Assembly: GCF_000003605.2 (NCBI RefSeq)
Contig: NW_003140313.1
Location: 36,844 to 64,729, forward strand
From: Saccoglossus kowalevskii
Lineage: Eukaryota; Hemichordata; Enteropneusta; Harrimaniidae
Reading direction: 5' to 3'
DNA length: 27,886 bases
In this document: positions 17,966 to 27,886 of the stretch, piece by piece
Numbering within the stretch: the first letter of the stretch is position 1
How the letters are laid out: every line of letters begins with the position of its first letter
Translations under genes and position numbers: made by a program
Notes under the pieces: model-generated
Told to the model about the DNA's origin: nothing
Database searches by the model: none
The model's input: only the letters and a program-made list of their open reading frames with translations

Positions 17966-20900
17966 ATGTCTGAAAAACATTTAGCTACAGGTAAGTGTCA
18001 CGAAAGTCGCGATCTAATTATCTTTCATGCGTGTGTGATTCCGACCCCAGACGGTCCGATTTTAATAGGTTGGCCTCGTGATCGACAACTGGGATATCGC
18101 CCATTAGTCTTGTTACTGATAAGATTCTGACTGTTGGTGGTGGTGGTGTAGTTGGTGATGGTACAATTTCTTTAGTACTCATTTTAGAACACGGCGGTAA
18201 ATGAGGCCCGCTACGAAACAGAAGCGGCGGGAGATGACGAAATGCCATAAGGTTGTGTGAAGCAAGCGCTGCCCCACCCAGCCCCAGACAGGGAATCACT
18301 CGCAAATTTTGAGAGTATATCCACAATACAAAACATATTGCAAAGAGTGTTGTACAGAACCGCCCTGTCGAGAGGGCGCCATCTCAGTGTGAATTCCCCT
18401 TTTAGCTCATTGTTCTTTTTGCCCCGGGAATTGTTGGCTTTTGGGCGAAAAACACATAAACAATAAAAACAACGAACATAACATCACGACTAAACGATTC
18501 ATTGTACAATTGTAATATAAGATGTTTGTTCATTTGGGTATAATTAACATCGAATACTATAAGGGATTACATGCAAATTTACATTAAAATGCACACACTT
18601 CTCCAGGTTCTAAAAACATTTGAAAGCAGTAGTATGCATACTACAGCATTTATGTATAGTTTCTATTTTGTACATTATTTACGTTTTTAATATTTTTTTT
18701 ATAATTAAATGTCCGTATTCACAGATATCTCACAAACCACTTACCTCTATTCAACAAGACACTGTGCAAGACACTTTTAATTTTTGCATGTCCACCTAGC
18801 TGTCGACTTTTATTTACGATGCCATTTGGCGTTGCACGTTTGTGTTACGCAAGTCTTTAGCAGGAACAATAGCTCTTCTGTGTCGATGAAAATTCTAATA
18901 TCTGAAAATCACAAATTTAATGACACAAAATACATATAAATGACTAAAATACCATCGCAATCATTAAACACCGACACAAGAAGAGCTATGGGCACATAAA
19001 TGTCCACTCACATGTAATACATTTTTTTTTTATATAGGTGACCCTCTACCGCTTCTAAAAGATGGTACAATTCGATTATATAGTATGAGATATTGTCCAT
19101 ATGCACAGAGGTCAAGATTGGCGTTACTTGCTAAAGGAATACAGTATGTAGTTGTACGCTTTGAATTGGATTTACTACCCCACTGCTGTGTGAGGAATCT
19201 TGTAAACTATCACTCTTGTAAACTTTGGCTAGGGAATTCAGTATTAACCAAGGTCAAGATCTCGTCAATTTACATAAAAACAATTATAGGGGTTTGCAAA
19301 AATAATAGCAAGTTAAAATCAGTAAATGAATTTTGCAGTCTTCAAGTGTTGGTTCTTGTTTAATAAATTAATGTTATGGTCAATACAATGAATCATATAA
19401 CCAATTATTAGTGGTATACGCAAACTTTGATTCTCTGCTCTTCATTTTGTTTGTAGTTTATATATGTAGTAACATATTAGGATATAAAGCAATTGATATA
19501 CAAATTATTGTGGAAAAGTCATTACAGAGTGAATTCTTTTTATTCTACAAGATAGAATGTAATGTTGTCTGTCTCGTGCAAATGTGTACTAAAATTAGTT
19601 GTTGACGTCAGCCTGGCGTTTTAAAATCAAAGTCAGATTTTGGTCGACATCTAGGTTGAGGTAGTGATTCGATTAAACAACTTTGTACTAATTTTAAGCA
19701 GTTTACCACTGTTATATTGATTTTCGATCTATCATACATACGCAACTGTTAATATGGGCACTTGATGAACAGTTGTGTATATATCTGCATACTAGTATAT
19801 TAACTATTCTAAACATATATAAAGACAATAAAACAAACATCCGTATTATCATCGTCTATACTTCCTTTTCTAGGTATGAAACAGTTAATTGCAATTTAAA
19901 GTACAAACCTAAATGGTTATTTGAAAAGAATCCTAAAGGACTCGTACCTGTGTTGGAACACAATGGTAAAGTCGTATTTGAATCTTTGATAGTAAATGAC
20001 TATTTGGACCAGGAGTATGTTGGTAAAAGACGACTGAATAATCGAGACATTTACCTGAAAGCCGTGGATGATATGGTTATGAGTATATATAATGACAAGG
20101 TAATCAAATAGTTGAAATCAGTTGTCAAATGTTTCTTCGCAATTAGGCGAATATTTGTCTAAGAGGGGGGGGGCTAATATGTGAGCCATTGGCTCGGATA
20201 TAGCTACAATTTGTTCTTTATCGATGATATCTGTCAAAACATTTTTGTATTATCTTTTGTCTTTATTAGGTTATACGCCCCTTTTTCAGACTGAATTTGG
20301 CGGCAAGGACTGACACACGTGAAAAAACGATGGCTCAGTTAATGAAAGGGCTCCGGATTGTAGAAACAGAACTTAAGAGACGAGGAACACAGTATTTTGG
20401 AGGTAGAACCTTTTCTGAAAATTACACCAAGTTTATTTATTATGCTACATTAGTTTCCTTCTTGTTTTGATAATATGTTTCTGTGCATGAATCTTGTGTT
20501 TGAGTATGTTTCACACAAAAGATCAACAAAACCAGGGAGTTTTTATAGTTAATACATTGATTATTGCGCCATTTTGACCTACACCATCCGCTCTACTTTT
20601 CACATATCAATACACTAGGGTGATCAGGTGACAGATCACGCGTGAAATAAAGTAATCCCCATAACGTTGCACTATATTAGTAAGTTGCTATCATTTTATT
20701 AGGCATACCCAATGATTCTAGAATCAGACCATGAAAGGTACCCATTGATCTGAAGCACGTCTTTACTCGGTACAAGTAGTCTAGTTTCTAGTATATATTG
20801 TCCCGGGAGCTGATATAACTGTGCTGTAATAGTGTTCATGTATTTCACATTGTCTTGTCTAATGAACTTCTTTGCGCATTTTATGATATATCTGGAGAAA

Positions 20901-21686
20901 ACATTCAAAAACAAGGTATGATTAACACCTCATCTAAATTCAATTGAGTTACCACTCTTGATTAGGTCATCGTAGAAACACAATGCGAGGAAATAATAAC
21001 ACATGGTGCTGGTTTTGTGCTTTTAATGTTGTTTTTTAACTTTTTTTTACAAACGCAATGTGACATTATAATATAAACACAATACTGAATAGTGATGCCT
21101 TAAGAAATGCTTATTTCATCAATCCAGTTTCTTTGCAAACAGCAAAATCACATGAATATGTTTGTTTTGCACTTTACGGCTGTATGTGTATGTTGAAGTA
21201 CATCTATTGAATATCATTCTACTGCCACTCGTAGGTACAATGACAGTGACATTAGCTGATATACAAAGACATCACATTTGTGTGGGATTTAATCCTGAAT
21301 GAAATTTGCTGGTAGCCATTTTTCGAATATATTTTATTGTATTCTGATATTGCTGTAAAAATGTCTCAGCGCATGATGAAGTAAGATGAATTGTAACTAT
21401 AAATTTCCTCATAATATTGTCGTTCTCACTAGGTTCTCAGCCTGGTATGTTGGATTACAATATGTGGCCTTTCTTGGAAAGATTGAAGAATACAGAAATC
21501 ATAACGGGTGAAACAATCTTCAGCGATAAAGTCCCATTATTGGATAAATACATAGATGATATGATGAAAGATGGACCAGTGAAAGAAACGTATACTTCAC
21601 CTGAAGTGCAGTTGAAATGGATAATGGGTTACAAGTCTGGTAAATTACAGTATGACGGATTGGAAGAAGTTAAATCCAAACTGTAG
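17966..21686 (+). CDS. GSTO: Omega-class glutathione S-transferase, plus-strand copy
   Basis: Five coding exons with GT-AG borders: 17966-17990, 19038-19143, 19874-20099, 20270-20402 and 21433-21686. The 744 nt give 247 residues plus a stop, close to the 241 of human GSTO1. The thioredoxin-like domain has the omega hallmark [10 protein letters not shown] with catalytic Cys28, then KPKW (Lys55), GLVPVLE (Val68) and glutathione-binding ES (Glu80, Ser81). The helical C-terminal domain has GTQYFGG and the [13 protein letters not shown] signature. Cytosolic; the family does glutathione-dependent thiol transfer and dehydroascorbate reduction, and in insects pyrimidodiazine synthesis. Exon 1 is duplicated upstream (16542). 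The first AATAAA after the stop is at 22534. It is convergent with a second copy on the minus strand. The splice model is by eye but phases agree at every junction. Confidence 0.88.
18253..19037. other. Intron 1 of the plus-strand GST, unduplicated part
   Basis: No second gene is supported. It includes GAGAGGGCGCCATCT near 18370-18385 (the AGAGGGCGC half of a CTCF motif), the inverted repeat at 18869-18989, and a poly-T run before the exon 2 acceptor. Confidence 0.5.
18869..18989. repeat. 121-bp inverted-repeat element in intron 1
   Basis: ATAGCTCTTCTGTGTCG (18869-18885) is inverted as CGACACAAGAAGAGCTAT (18972-18989) with a single-base indel. The interior is AT-rich. MITE-like; the flanking bases are not clearly duplicated. 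Confidence 0.5.
20403..21432. other. Intron 4 of the plus-strand GST, expanded
   Basis: 1030 bp, against 296 bp for the equivalent intron of the minus-strand copy (24416-24711). I see no exon or recognisable element in the extra DNA. The last bases before the acceptor (ATAATATTGTC) match the other copy. Confidence 0.5.
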
Positions 21687-22458
21687 AGCATCTACAGTAA
21701 TTTGCAAACCAAATTATAAAAATTCTGTTTTAAATTTCCACCCAGAATTATTTGCTTCTATTGAGTCTGTTTATGAACAGAGCACATAGTGATTTGAGAC
21801 CTGCATCTGACACTGAAAGAGTACAATTTTAAAACAATATGTTTCACAAACCTGTAAGTAAGACGTCGAATATGCGGAGATTTGAATCATAATCTGATAA
21901 CTCAGCATCATATTTGAAGGTGTGTGCAATCTCCATAGACAAAAAGTGATGTACAAGTACGTTACAGTTCATTGTGAGTTTAAATATTCCTACATAACAC
22001 AGTGTAGTTTATAGTGTAATCAATACAATGTAGAAATACAATGATTTTAAAGTTATAGTTATATAATTTGGAAGATCAAAATTATTCACATAATTATGGC
22101 ACGGACAGTTGAAGTACAGAGAGCAAATGTATCCCAGGAGTACTCACCTAGATAGTGTGCTCCGCAGGAAACTGAAAACTGGACCCGAAAGTATCGACGT
22201 TGGCAGCGCTTCTTGGCTCAACAATTTGTCCTCTTGGCCAACAAATGCTCTAAATTTTGCTAAATTTGAAAAAAAAGGAGTCAGAATATCGGTGCATACT
22301 CGTATACTTCAACTACGGGACTGTCCCTTTTCAATAACTTTTTTTTTCTTGTTGACAATTTGTCATAATGATTTGCATACAAAATAATGGCCATAGATTA
22401 AAATATAATGTTTCATTGCATATACGTATTTATTACTAATGCATACCATACCATGACA

Positions 22459-22765
22459 AGCATACTAGAGCTCAAAGCTTATTGTAATATCAAGAAATCT
22501 CAGAAACTGGAATTTTAAAAGATGTATATATTTAATAAAATTCATATACAAATGTAAAGTAGTCTTTGCTTTGTTTCAATAAATTATTTGTCCTTGTATA
22601 CTTTGCATGAATAACTTACACACGAAATAATACCCATGTTGCATATGAGTATTTAATGCCATTGTTTAATTCTGTATTGTAAATATTCCTTCTCTCGTAG
22701 GATGTCATCCAGCCTCGTTCCAAGCATACTCGAGGCCAAAGCTTAATGTTATAACATATCTCAAA
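22459..22765. repeat. Pair of degenerate direct repeats
   Basis: CAAGCATACTAGAGCTCAAA near 22459 recurs as CAAGCATACTCGAGGCCAAA near 22721. Both are followed by GCTTA and, after a gap, ATCTCA. Each is about 45 bp and the spacing is about 262 bp. Confidence 0.5.
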
Positions 22766-24112
22766 ATTATGTTGTATTATGTAAACTAATTGTACCTTCA
22801 ATAGCACAACAATGGAATTCTGATAGCTCCGGGCTAATACCTCCTTTGCTTTGTAATCCACACATTCAACACTATAAATTGTCTCTATAATCGTCATGCA
22901 TTATACTATTATGCTCACATTTCATATCACTTGCAACATGGGGGGGGGGGTGTTCATCTTCCAGCAATTTCATAGCGTGCCAAGTTTCATCAAACAAATG
23001 TGAACCATTTCCTGGACTATAGATACGCTACCAATACGCTAAGATATTGACTATTAAACTCCAATATTCGCCAGAGACATACTTGTGAACATAAGTAACT
23101 AAATGAATCAGGGTGAACAGGATACCCTATGTAAAATGAACTTTGGTAATGCGTTGTTTTGCGAATCTCTCTCACAGAGGTGTACTAAACCTTGAACTTC
23201 TATGGAAATTATTTGGGTTGAAAGGACAAATTTTCACCTCCCCATAATGATGTCACAAACGAGTACCCTGATGTAGTCTTCAGATCAAAAGTTGAAAACA
23301 ATAATATTGTAGGCGAACTTACATGTATTGTATTGACATATTCGAAGGTTTGGGTACGGATTGTATAAGTAAATGACATTCAAAGTTAACCCGTGCAGAA
23401 CTAAGAAGACACAGTTACATAATAGGTGATTTTCCGTTCTCTGCGAGATCTTGCGTAATGCTTGAACGCCACGGATCGAACGTCTGCCGCAGAAATCTAG
23501 TGATTTGATTTTGAACCTTTGAAATTATATTTTATAGTTCAGTGTCAAAATGACAATTTTTCAGAAGGAAGTGTGACGTTTTATTCCGTCATCAAATGTG
23601 TATATTATATTATTATGCATGGGAATACCTACAAAATACTTTTGAGTTCTCGCGATGTTTTGACGCAACGACAATGACATCACCCTGTTTTTATGTTCGA
23701 ATAGATATCGCAATGATCGGATCATGTGGAATATAATACCAAATTGTGTAAGATTTTCACTAATTAATACAGTAAATCATAGAGAGCAATTTTGAATCAA
23801 TACTTCTAACATTCGAAGTGTAGTCATACATATATTTCATAGGTTGAATATGTGATATAACGATAAATTAAATATGGAAATTTACGTTCACAGTGGAAAC
23901 CATGCTCGACACTACCATATTATACCGCTGTTTTATCATACATGATAACTTAGTGTATGATTTGAGAATTCAGTAATCAGATTCCAGGATATGCCTGGGT
24001 CAGCTCCAGCATAAATAATATCACTGGCGATGTATCTAACTAGATAGCATCTCACTTGGATTTTGGATTAACATAATCAGCTAGAGAAGCAGCAATTAAT
24101 CACAATTTGAAT

Positions 24113-24118
24113 TTTATT
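24113..24118 (-). terminator. Polyadenylation signal of the minus-strand GST
   Basis: AATAAA on the minus strand, 44 bp after the stop codon at 24162-24164. A plausible position for the 3' end of this transcript. Confidence 0.5.
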
Positions 24119-24161
24119 AATTATAGTACGATCAATGATAATACATTTGTAATTTGAATTT

Positions 24162-25900
24162 CTATAATTTGGGTTTCGCTTCTTCCAATCCGTCATATTG
24201 TAGATTACCAGACACGTAACCTGTTGTCCATTTCAACTGCACTTCAGGTAAGGTATACGTTTCTTTCACTGGACCATCCTCCATCATATCATTTATGTAT
24301 TTATCCAATAATGGTACTTTATCGCTGAAGATTGTTTCCCCCGTTATGATTTCCTTGTTCTTCAATCTTTCCAAGAAAGGCCACATATTGTAATCCAACA
24401 TACCAGGCTGAGAACCTAGTGAGAATGACAATATTATAATGAACTTTCGTTATGGATTGATTCAAAACTTATGATATACCGCGATAAAACCAACTGACAG
24501 ACATCAGTATGACATTCGCCTCTCTTTGTGCTGTACACACTAGAGCCAAAACATCCATCACTACACAGGAAAGTCCGTAGAGACTTGAACATAAAGTGTC
24601 CATAACAAAAACCATTATTATCAGAAATGTTTATATATATTTTAATATGAAGATAAATAAATAAAGAATGATAATTCCAGAAACGTTTACCTGCAGACAA
24701 ACAATAAATACCTCCATAAAACTGTGTTCCCCGTTTCTTAAGTTCCGTGTCAATAAAGATAAGTCCTTTTATCATTTTTGTTTCATTAGCTTTGTCCTTC
24801 TTCGCCGCAGCAAACATTCTGAAGAAGGGGTGTACAACCTAGTGACGAGGACACAATGAAATTAAAATGTGATAAATGGTTTTAGGATTTAAAGATATAT
24901 AAAAAAAATATGAGGAATTCATTGCATTACATTGTAATTAATATTTGGAATAACATTTCTTTTATGACAAATCAGGTCTGTTGAAGCTAATAACAAACTA
25001 AAACACAGAATAAAACAATAACTTGTGTCTCACCCTTCCATTGAACACATTCATAACCATATCATCCACGGCTTTCAGGTAAATGTCTTGATTATTCAGT
25101 CGTCTTTTACCAAGATACGCCTGGTCCAAATAGTCATTTACTATCAAAGATTCAAATACGACTTTACCATTGTGTTCCAACACAGGTACGAGTCCTTTAG
25201 GATTCTTTTCAAATAACCATTTAGGTTTGTACTTTAAATTGCAATTAACTGTTTCATACCTAGAAAAGGAAGTACAGACGATGATAATACGGATGTTTGT
25301 TTTATTGTCTTTATATTTGTTTACAGTAGTTAAAACATGTTGCAGATATATACACACCTGTTATTCAAATGATGTACAATAGATCATAACACCGTACCAT
25401 GCCAATGTCGTGACAAATGCACACTCCTAGAAACTTAATGCAAATGTGTGAGTCTGTAAAAATTAGATGTGCCATAAGGTATCTGGACAGAATTTTCATC
25501 ATAATCTCTTTTGTTTCTGTTTCCTTAATCAAATCTTTAATTTTTTCATAATCAAACTATTTTCTAACATATGTTCATGACGTTTTGTGAGTTGACAAGT
25601 GGAACCTGTTTGAAATGGGGACTTCGTCATATATCACCCAACGAAATCTTGAAATATTGCACATCATTACATTTATAACTCCGTTGTTGTTATGAACATA
25701 CTACAAAATTATCTCATCCTGGAAAGCGTTCACAAGGCCATTATCACTGTTATGTATCAATATTTATCTTTTAGTTACGTAACTCGGTACTTACTGTATT
25801 CCTTTAGCAAGTAACGCCAATCTTGACCTCTGTGCATACGGACAATATCTCATACTATATAATCGAATTGTACCATCTTTTAGAGGCGGTAGAGGATCAC
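24162..25900 (-). CDS. GSTO: Omega-class glutathione S-transferase, minus-strand copy (exons 2-5; first exon not found)
   Basis: Exons in transcript order: 25900-25795, 25259-25034, 24838-24712 and 24415-24162, all with GT-AG borders. The 713 nt have the same phases as the plus copy; a 25-nt first exon would make 245 residues. Catalytic Cys in [19 protein letters not shown] and [13 protein letters not shown] are intact. By eye, exon 2 differs at one residue (Leu to Pro), exon 3 at 8 of 75 with five in the last eight, exon 5 at 10 of 84, but exon 4 keeps only about 22 of 45 and is two codons shorter. No MSEKHLATG-like exon with a donor could be found between 25901 and the window end, so exon 1 is distal, diverged or lost. 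If lost, this copy would need another start or be dead, although all four exons are open. Confidence 0.82.
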
Positions 25901-26026
25901 CTGAAAGAATAAAATTTAAAAAAAATTAAAACATAACAATTTCTGTAATATACTACGTCTACGAGAATAAGTATTAAACATTGTTCATGGAATATGTACA
26001 CTCGCTACTGATGCAGATAAATTGTG

Positions 26027-26050
26027 TGTAATGTAATGTAATGTAATGTG
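26027..26050. repeat. TGTAA pentanucleotide microsatellite
   Basis: Between four and five TGTAA units, ending TGTGA. Confidence 0.85.
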
Positions 26051-26262
26051 ATTTTTGATTTACGAATAAATAAAACGAAATTACATTAACGGGATGTGAC
26101 TGATAACTTTTACTATGAAAACCTTAGCATCACGTGGGCAGGCCAGTCAAACTGGTTCTCACTACAAGAGGTTACGACCCCCCCCCCTGCCAAATGCTAA
26201 GGAAAACTGAAACATATATATACATATTTACATGAAATATTGTCCACCTATGCGGATCTGTT

Positions 26263-26572
26263 TGTGCAGGAATTTTACGACCGTATGCCCTTACTGACGT
26301 CAACCAAATTTATTACGTGGGAAGTTGTCACCCAAGGGTGACCTGGAGGTAGTTGTGGCAAAGGGTAACCTCATTCTCCCGAGTCCATAGTCCGGATGTA
26401 GTTTAAAATCTTACCCAGGACAAATATATACAAATTTAAATAAACTTAAACGTTGCCTTTATCAGGTAATACCTCACATGTGAGGTTGAGTTGGTGCAAG
26501 GTTTTTATGACCGTGTACCCTTACTGACGTCAACCAAACTTATTATGTGGGAAGTTGGCACCCATGGCTGAC
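26263..26572. repeat. Pair of 80-bp direct repeats, each with a perfect CRE octamer
   Basis: 26263-26342 and 26493-26572 align with about ten mismatches. Both hold CCCTTACTGACGTCAACCAA, with TGACGTCA at 26295-26302 and 26525-26532, 230 bp apart, followed by TTATTAYGTGGGAAGTTG. They lie upstream of exon 2 of the minus-strand GST. Whether they are regulatory or simply a repeat is open. Confidence 0.6.
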
Positions 26573-27759
26573 AAGTACTACACCTTGCCCAAGGGTGACA
26601 ATAAAGTGGCACTAATGAGTGGAAATAAAATGCATGTGACATAATGCATTTTGTTGTGACACGTACATTTTTAAAACTACAGGAAATACATCTACTAATA
26701 ACATTTCTAACCAGATTTGAACAAAATCTGTTCGACGTAGGGGGAAGTGTTAAGCAGGCGTGTGTATTACTGAAATTAACATATAACCGATAGAAATATA
26801 CTGCATTACGTGAGACTAGTATAGTATTTCTGTGTTTCTGCCAGGGGCACGTCCGAAACATTGTGCACAGGGCTAACAGGTCTAATGTGGTCCTGGCTCC
26901 AGCAGCCATTTCCCGGTATCCGGCAGCCAATGCAACACTTCCGGGTATGGCAAGCTTCACATACAATCCGGGCATACAATACTTATGTACTCGGCTCATA
27001 TCGATACATACCTGAGGCCAAATGTTCCTCGGACATCACAGTCGAGATATTGGTGGATAATAGATTATGCAGATGACGTCGTGTACAAAACAAAATACGA
27101 GTAACTGGTCGTATAGCGCTCATGACGGTGCCATTACTCTAACCTTTGACCTAGTTGTGAGAATTGAAAGTTCATTCAACTGCGTATACCAAAACAGTAC
27201 GGGTACACAATTGCATATATGGGACTCACTGTTGCGTCATGTTTCAACGCCTTGCATGAGACGTACAGCTATAAGTTTCAATTGTCAATGTATATTTTAG
27301 ACTAAAACCAAATATACACGAAATGCACTGTTTTAGGAATTTCCAAATAAAGATAGGAAAATCATTGGGGTATCATTAACCCTGGCGGGGGGGGGGGGTC
27401 TACTTGCATAGAAGTGCAATACGGGTATGTGCCGCCCGACTGGGGTGTCATTTCACGTTATTTTGTTTAGAAGTGGGTAGCCATTTATCAATGGTTTGGT
27501 TTAGAAGTGTGTAGCATTTATTTACTTTTCACAGGTCCTTATATTTAAAGCCAAATACTGAAAAAGGCTTAATATAATGCATTGCCCGGATGCGCTCGCT
27601 GGTTGCGAAAGTTGTGAGCTGGGTGTTGTTGTTTTTCGCTGAAAACACTTGTGTTTAGAAGTGGGTAAATAAATAGAAAAAAAACTATCTACGCCAAAGC
27701 TTCAGCTCTCGAGTCAGATATCCCTCAGCCTCATGATTAAGAGGCAGTGTAGACGACTT

Positions 27760-27886
27760 GAGTATGATTGGACATGTTGCTTGGACGAGTATGATTGGAC
27801 GAGCATGATTGGACGAGTATGATTGGACGTGTTACTTGGACGAGTATGATTGGACGAGCATGAATGGACGAGTATGATTGGACGAG
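27760..27886. repeat. 14-bp minisatellite running off the window end
   Basis: Units of GAGTATGATTGGAC with GAGCATGATTGGAC variants and a 13-bp variant, RTGTTRCTTGGAC. The order 14-14-14-13 suggests a 55-bp higher-order period. It is truncated by the window edge. Confidence 0.9.

Larger units (their letters stand above)
16938..18252 (+). repeat. Segmental duplication, copy 2 (GST promoter and first exon)
   Basis: Counterpart of 14971-16830. It lacks the 798-bp insertion but carries a private segment of about 235 bp at 17337-17571, flanked by GCT, that copy 1 lacks. It contains exon 1b at 17966-17990. Divergence between copies is modest, with small indels such as the extra GCACATGCACGAATC in copy 1 after GGGATATC. 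Confidence 0.9.
21687..24161. other. Spacer between the convergent GST genes
   Basis: No gene is supported. It holds the polyadenylation candidates AATAAA at 22534 and 22579 (plus strand) and 24113-24118 (minus strand). It also has a degenerate direct repeat at about 22459-22503 and 22721-22765 (CAAGCATACT then CAAAGCTTA), and a run of ten G at about 22941-22950. Confidence 0.5.
25901..27886. other. Region upstream of (or intron 1 in) the minus-strand GST
   Basis: No exon was recognised. It contains a TGTAA pentanucleotide repeat (26027-26050), C- and G-homopolymer runs (about 26178-26186 and 27387-27398), and an 80-bp direct repeat with TGACGTCA in each copy. A motif GTTTAGAAGTGGGTA recurs near 27467, 27501 and 27653, and a minisatellite occupies the window end. 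A 164-codon minus-strand frame (26505-26999) has no known domain and overlaps the repeat. Confidence 0.45.

Noticed and set aside
19085..19605. Open frames running from GST exon 2 into intron 2
   Set aside because: They continue past a canonical GTATGT donor and lose all GST similarity.
26505..26999. A 164-codon minus-strand open frame, the longest after the sulfotransferases
   Set aside because: No known domain, unlike composition, overlaps an 80-bp direct repeat, and no splice context linking it to the GST. Probably chance.
27066..27083. YADDVV, resembling the catalytic motif of reverse transcriptase
   Set aside because: Only about 30 codons are open around it, with a stop soon after and no other reverse-transcriptase motif in frame. 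Six residues are too few; a profile search of all frames of 26800-27300 would settle it.

Overview
This is an AT-rich stretch of a metazoan nuclear genome. Genes with canonical GT-AG introns, long non-coding spacers, microsatellites, minisatellites and small inverted-repeat elements all point to an animal. The two gene families, heparan sulfate 3-O-sulfotransferase-like and omega-class glutathione S-transferase, fit an invertebrate bilaterian, perhaps a mollusc or another marine group. I cannot fix the phylum from sequence alone.

Layout. 1-2297 is non-coding, with two CTCF-like motifs, a CArG box and a likely promoter for the first gene. 2298-12131 holds three intact, intronless, same-strand paralogues of the HS 3-O-sulfotransferase (HS3ST) family at 2298-3473, 7967-9094 and 10926-12131. 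Each is a type II Golgi-type membrane protein. The spacers between them hold a 21-bp minisatellite, a (TAA)n tract, a G-quadruplex motif and short TTAA-flanked terminal-inverted-repeat elements. After the third gene, a block at 12535-12815 matches the promoter and 5' UTR of the second gene but no coding region follows it. 13320-13910 is a field of related short repeats ending in a 14-bp tandem array.

14971-18252 is a tandem duplication of about 1.3 kb (excluding later insertions) that carries the promoter and tiny first coding exon of an omega GST. The gene therefore has two equivalent first exons (16542-16566 and 17966-17990), followed by four shared exons ending at 21686 and giving a 247-residue protein. 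A second omega GST lies convergently on the minus strand (exons 2-5 at 25900-24162). Its 25-nt first exon was not found and may lie beyond the window. The two GST copies are nearly identical in exon 2 and most of exon 3, and close in exon 5, but exon 4 is only about half identical at protein level.

The sulfotransferases would act in the Golgi on heparan sulfate. The omega GSTs would be cytosolic thiol transferases or dehydroascorbate reductases. Nothing in the window links the two families functionally. The main points of interest are: (1) all three sulfotransferases share the same replacements in the PAPS-binding motifs; (2) the GST promoter and first exon are duplicated, with an insertion dated by its empty site in the other copy; (3) the GST pair is a mosaic; (4) an orphan promoter copy survives; (5) a 47-nt stretch is perfectly identical in three otherwise diverged sulfotransferase genes.
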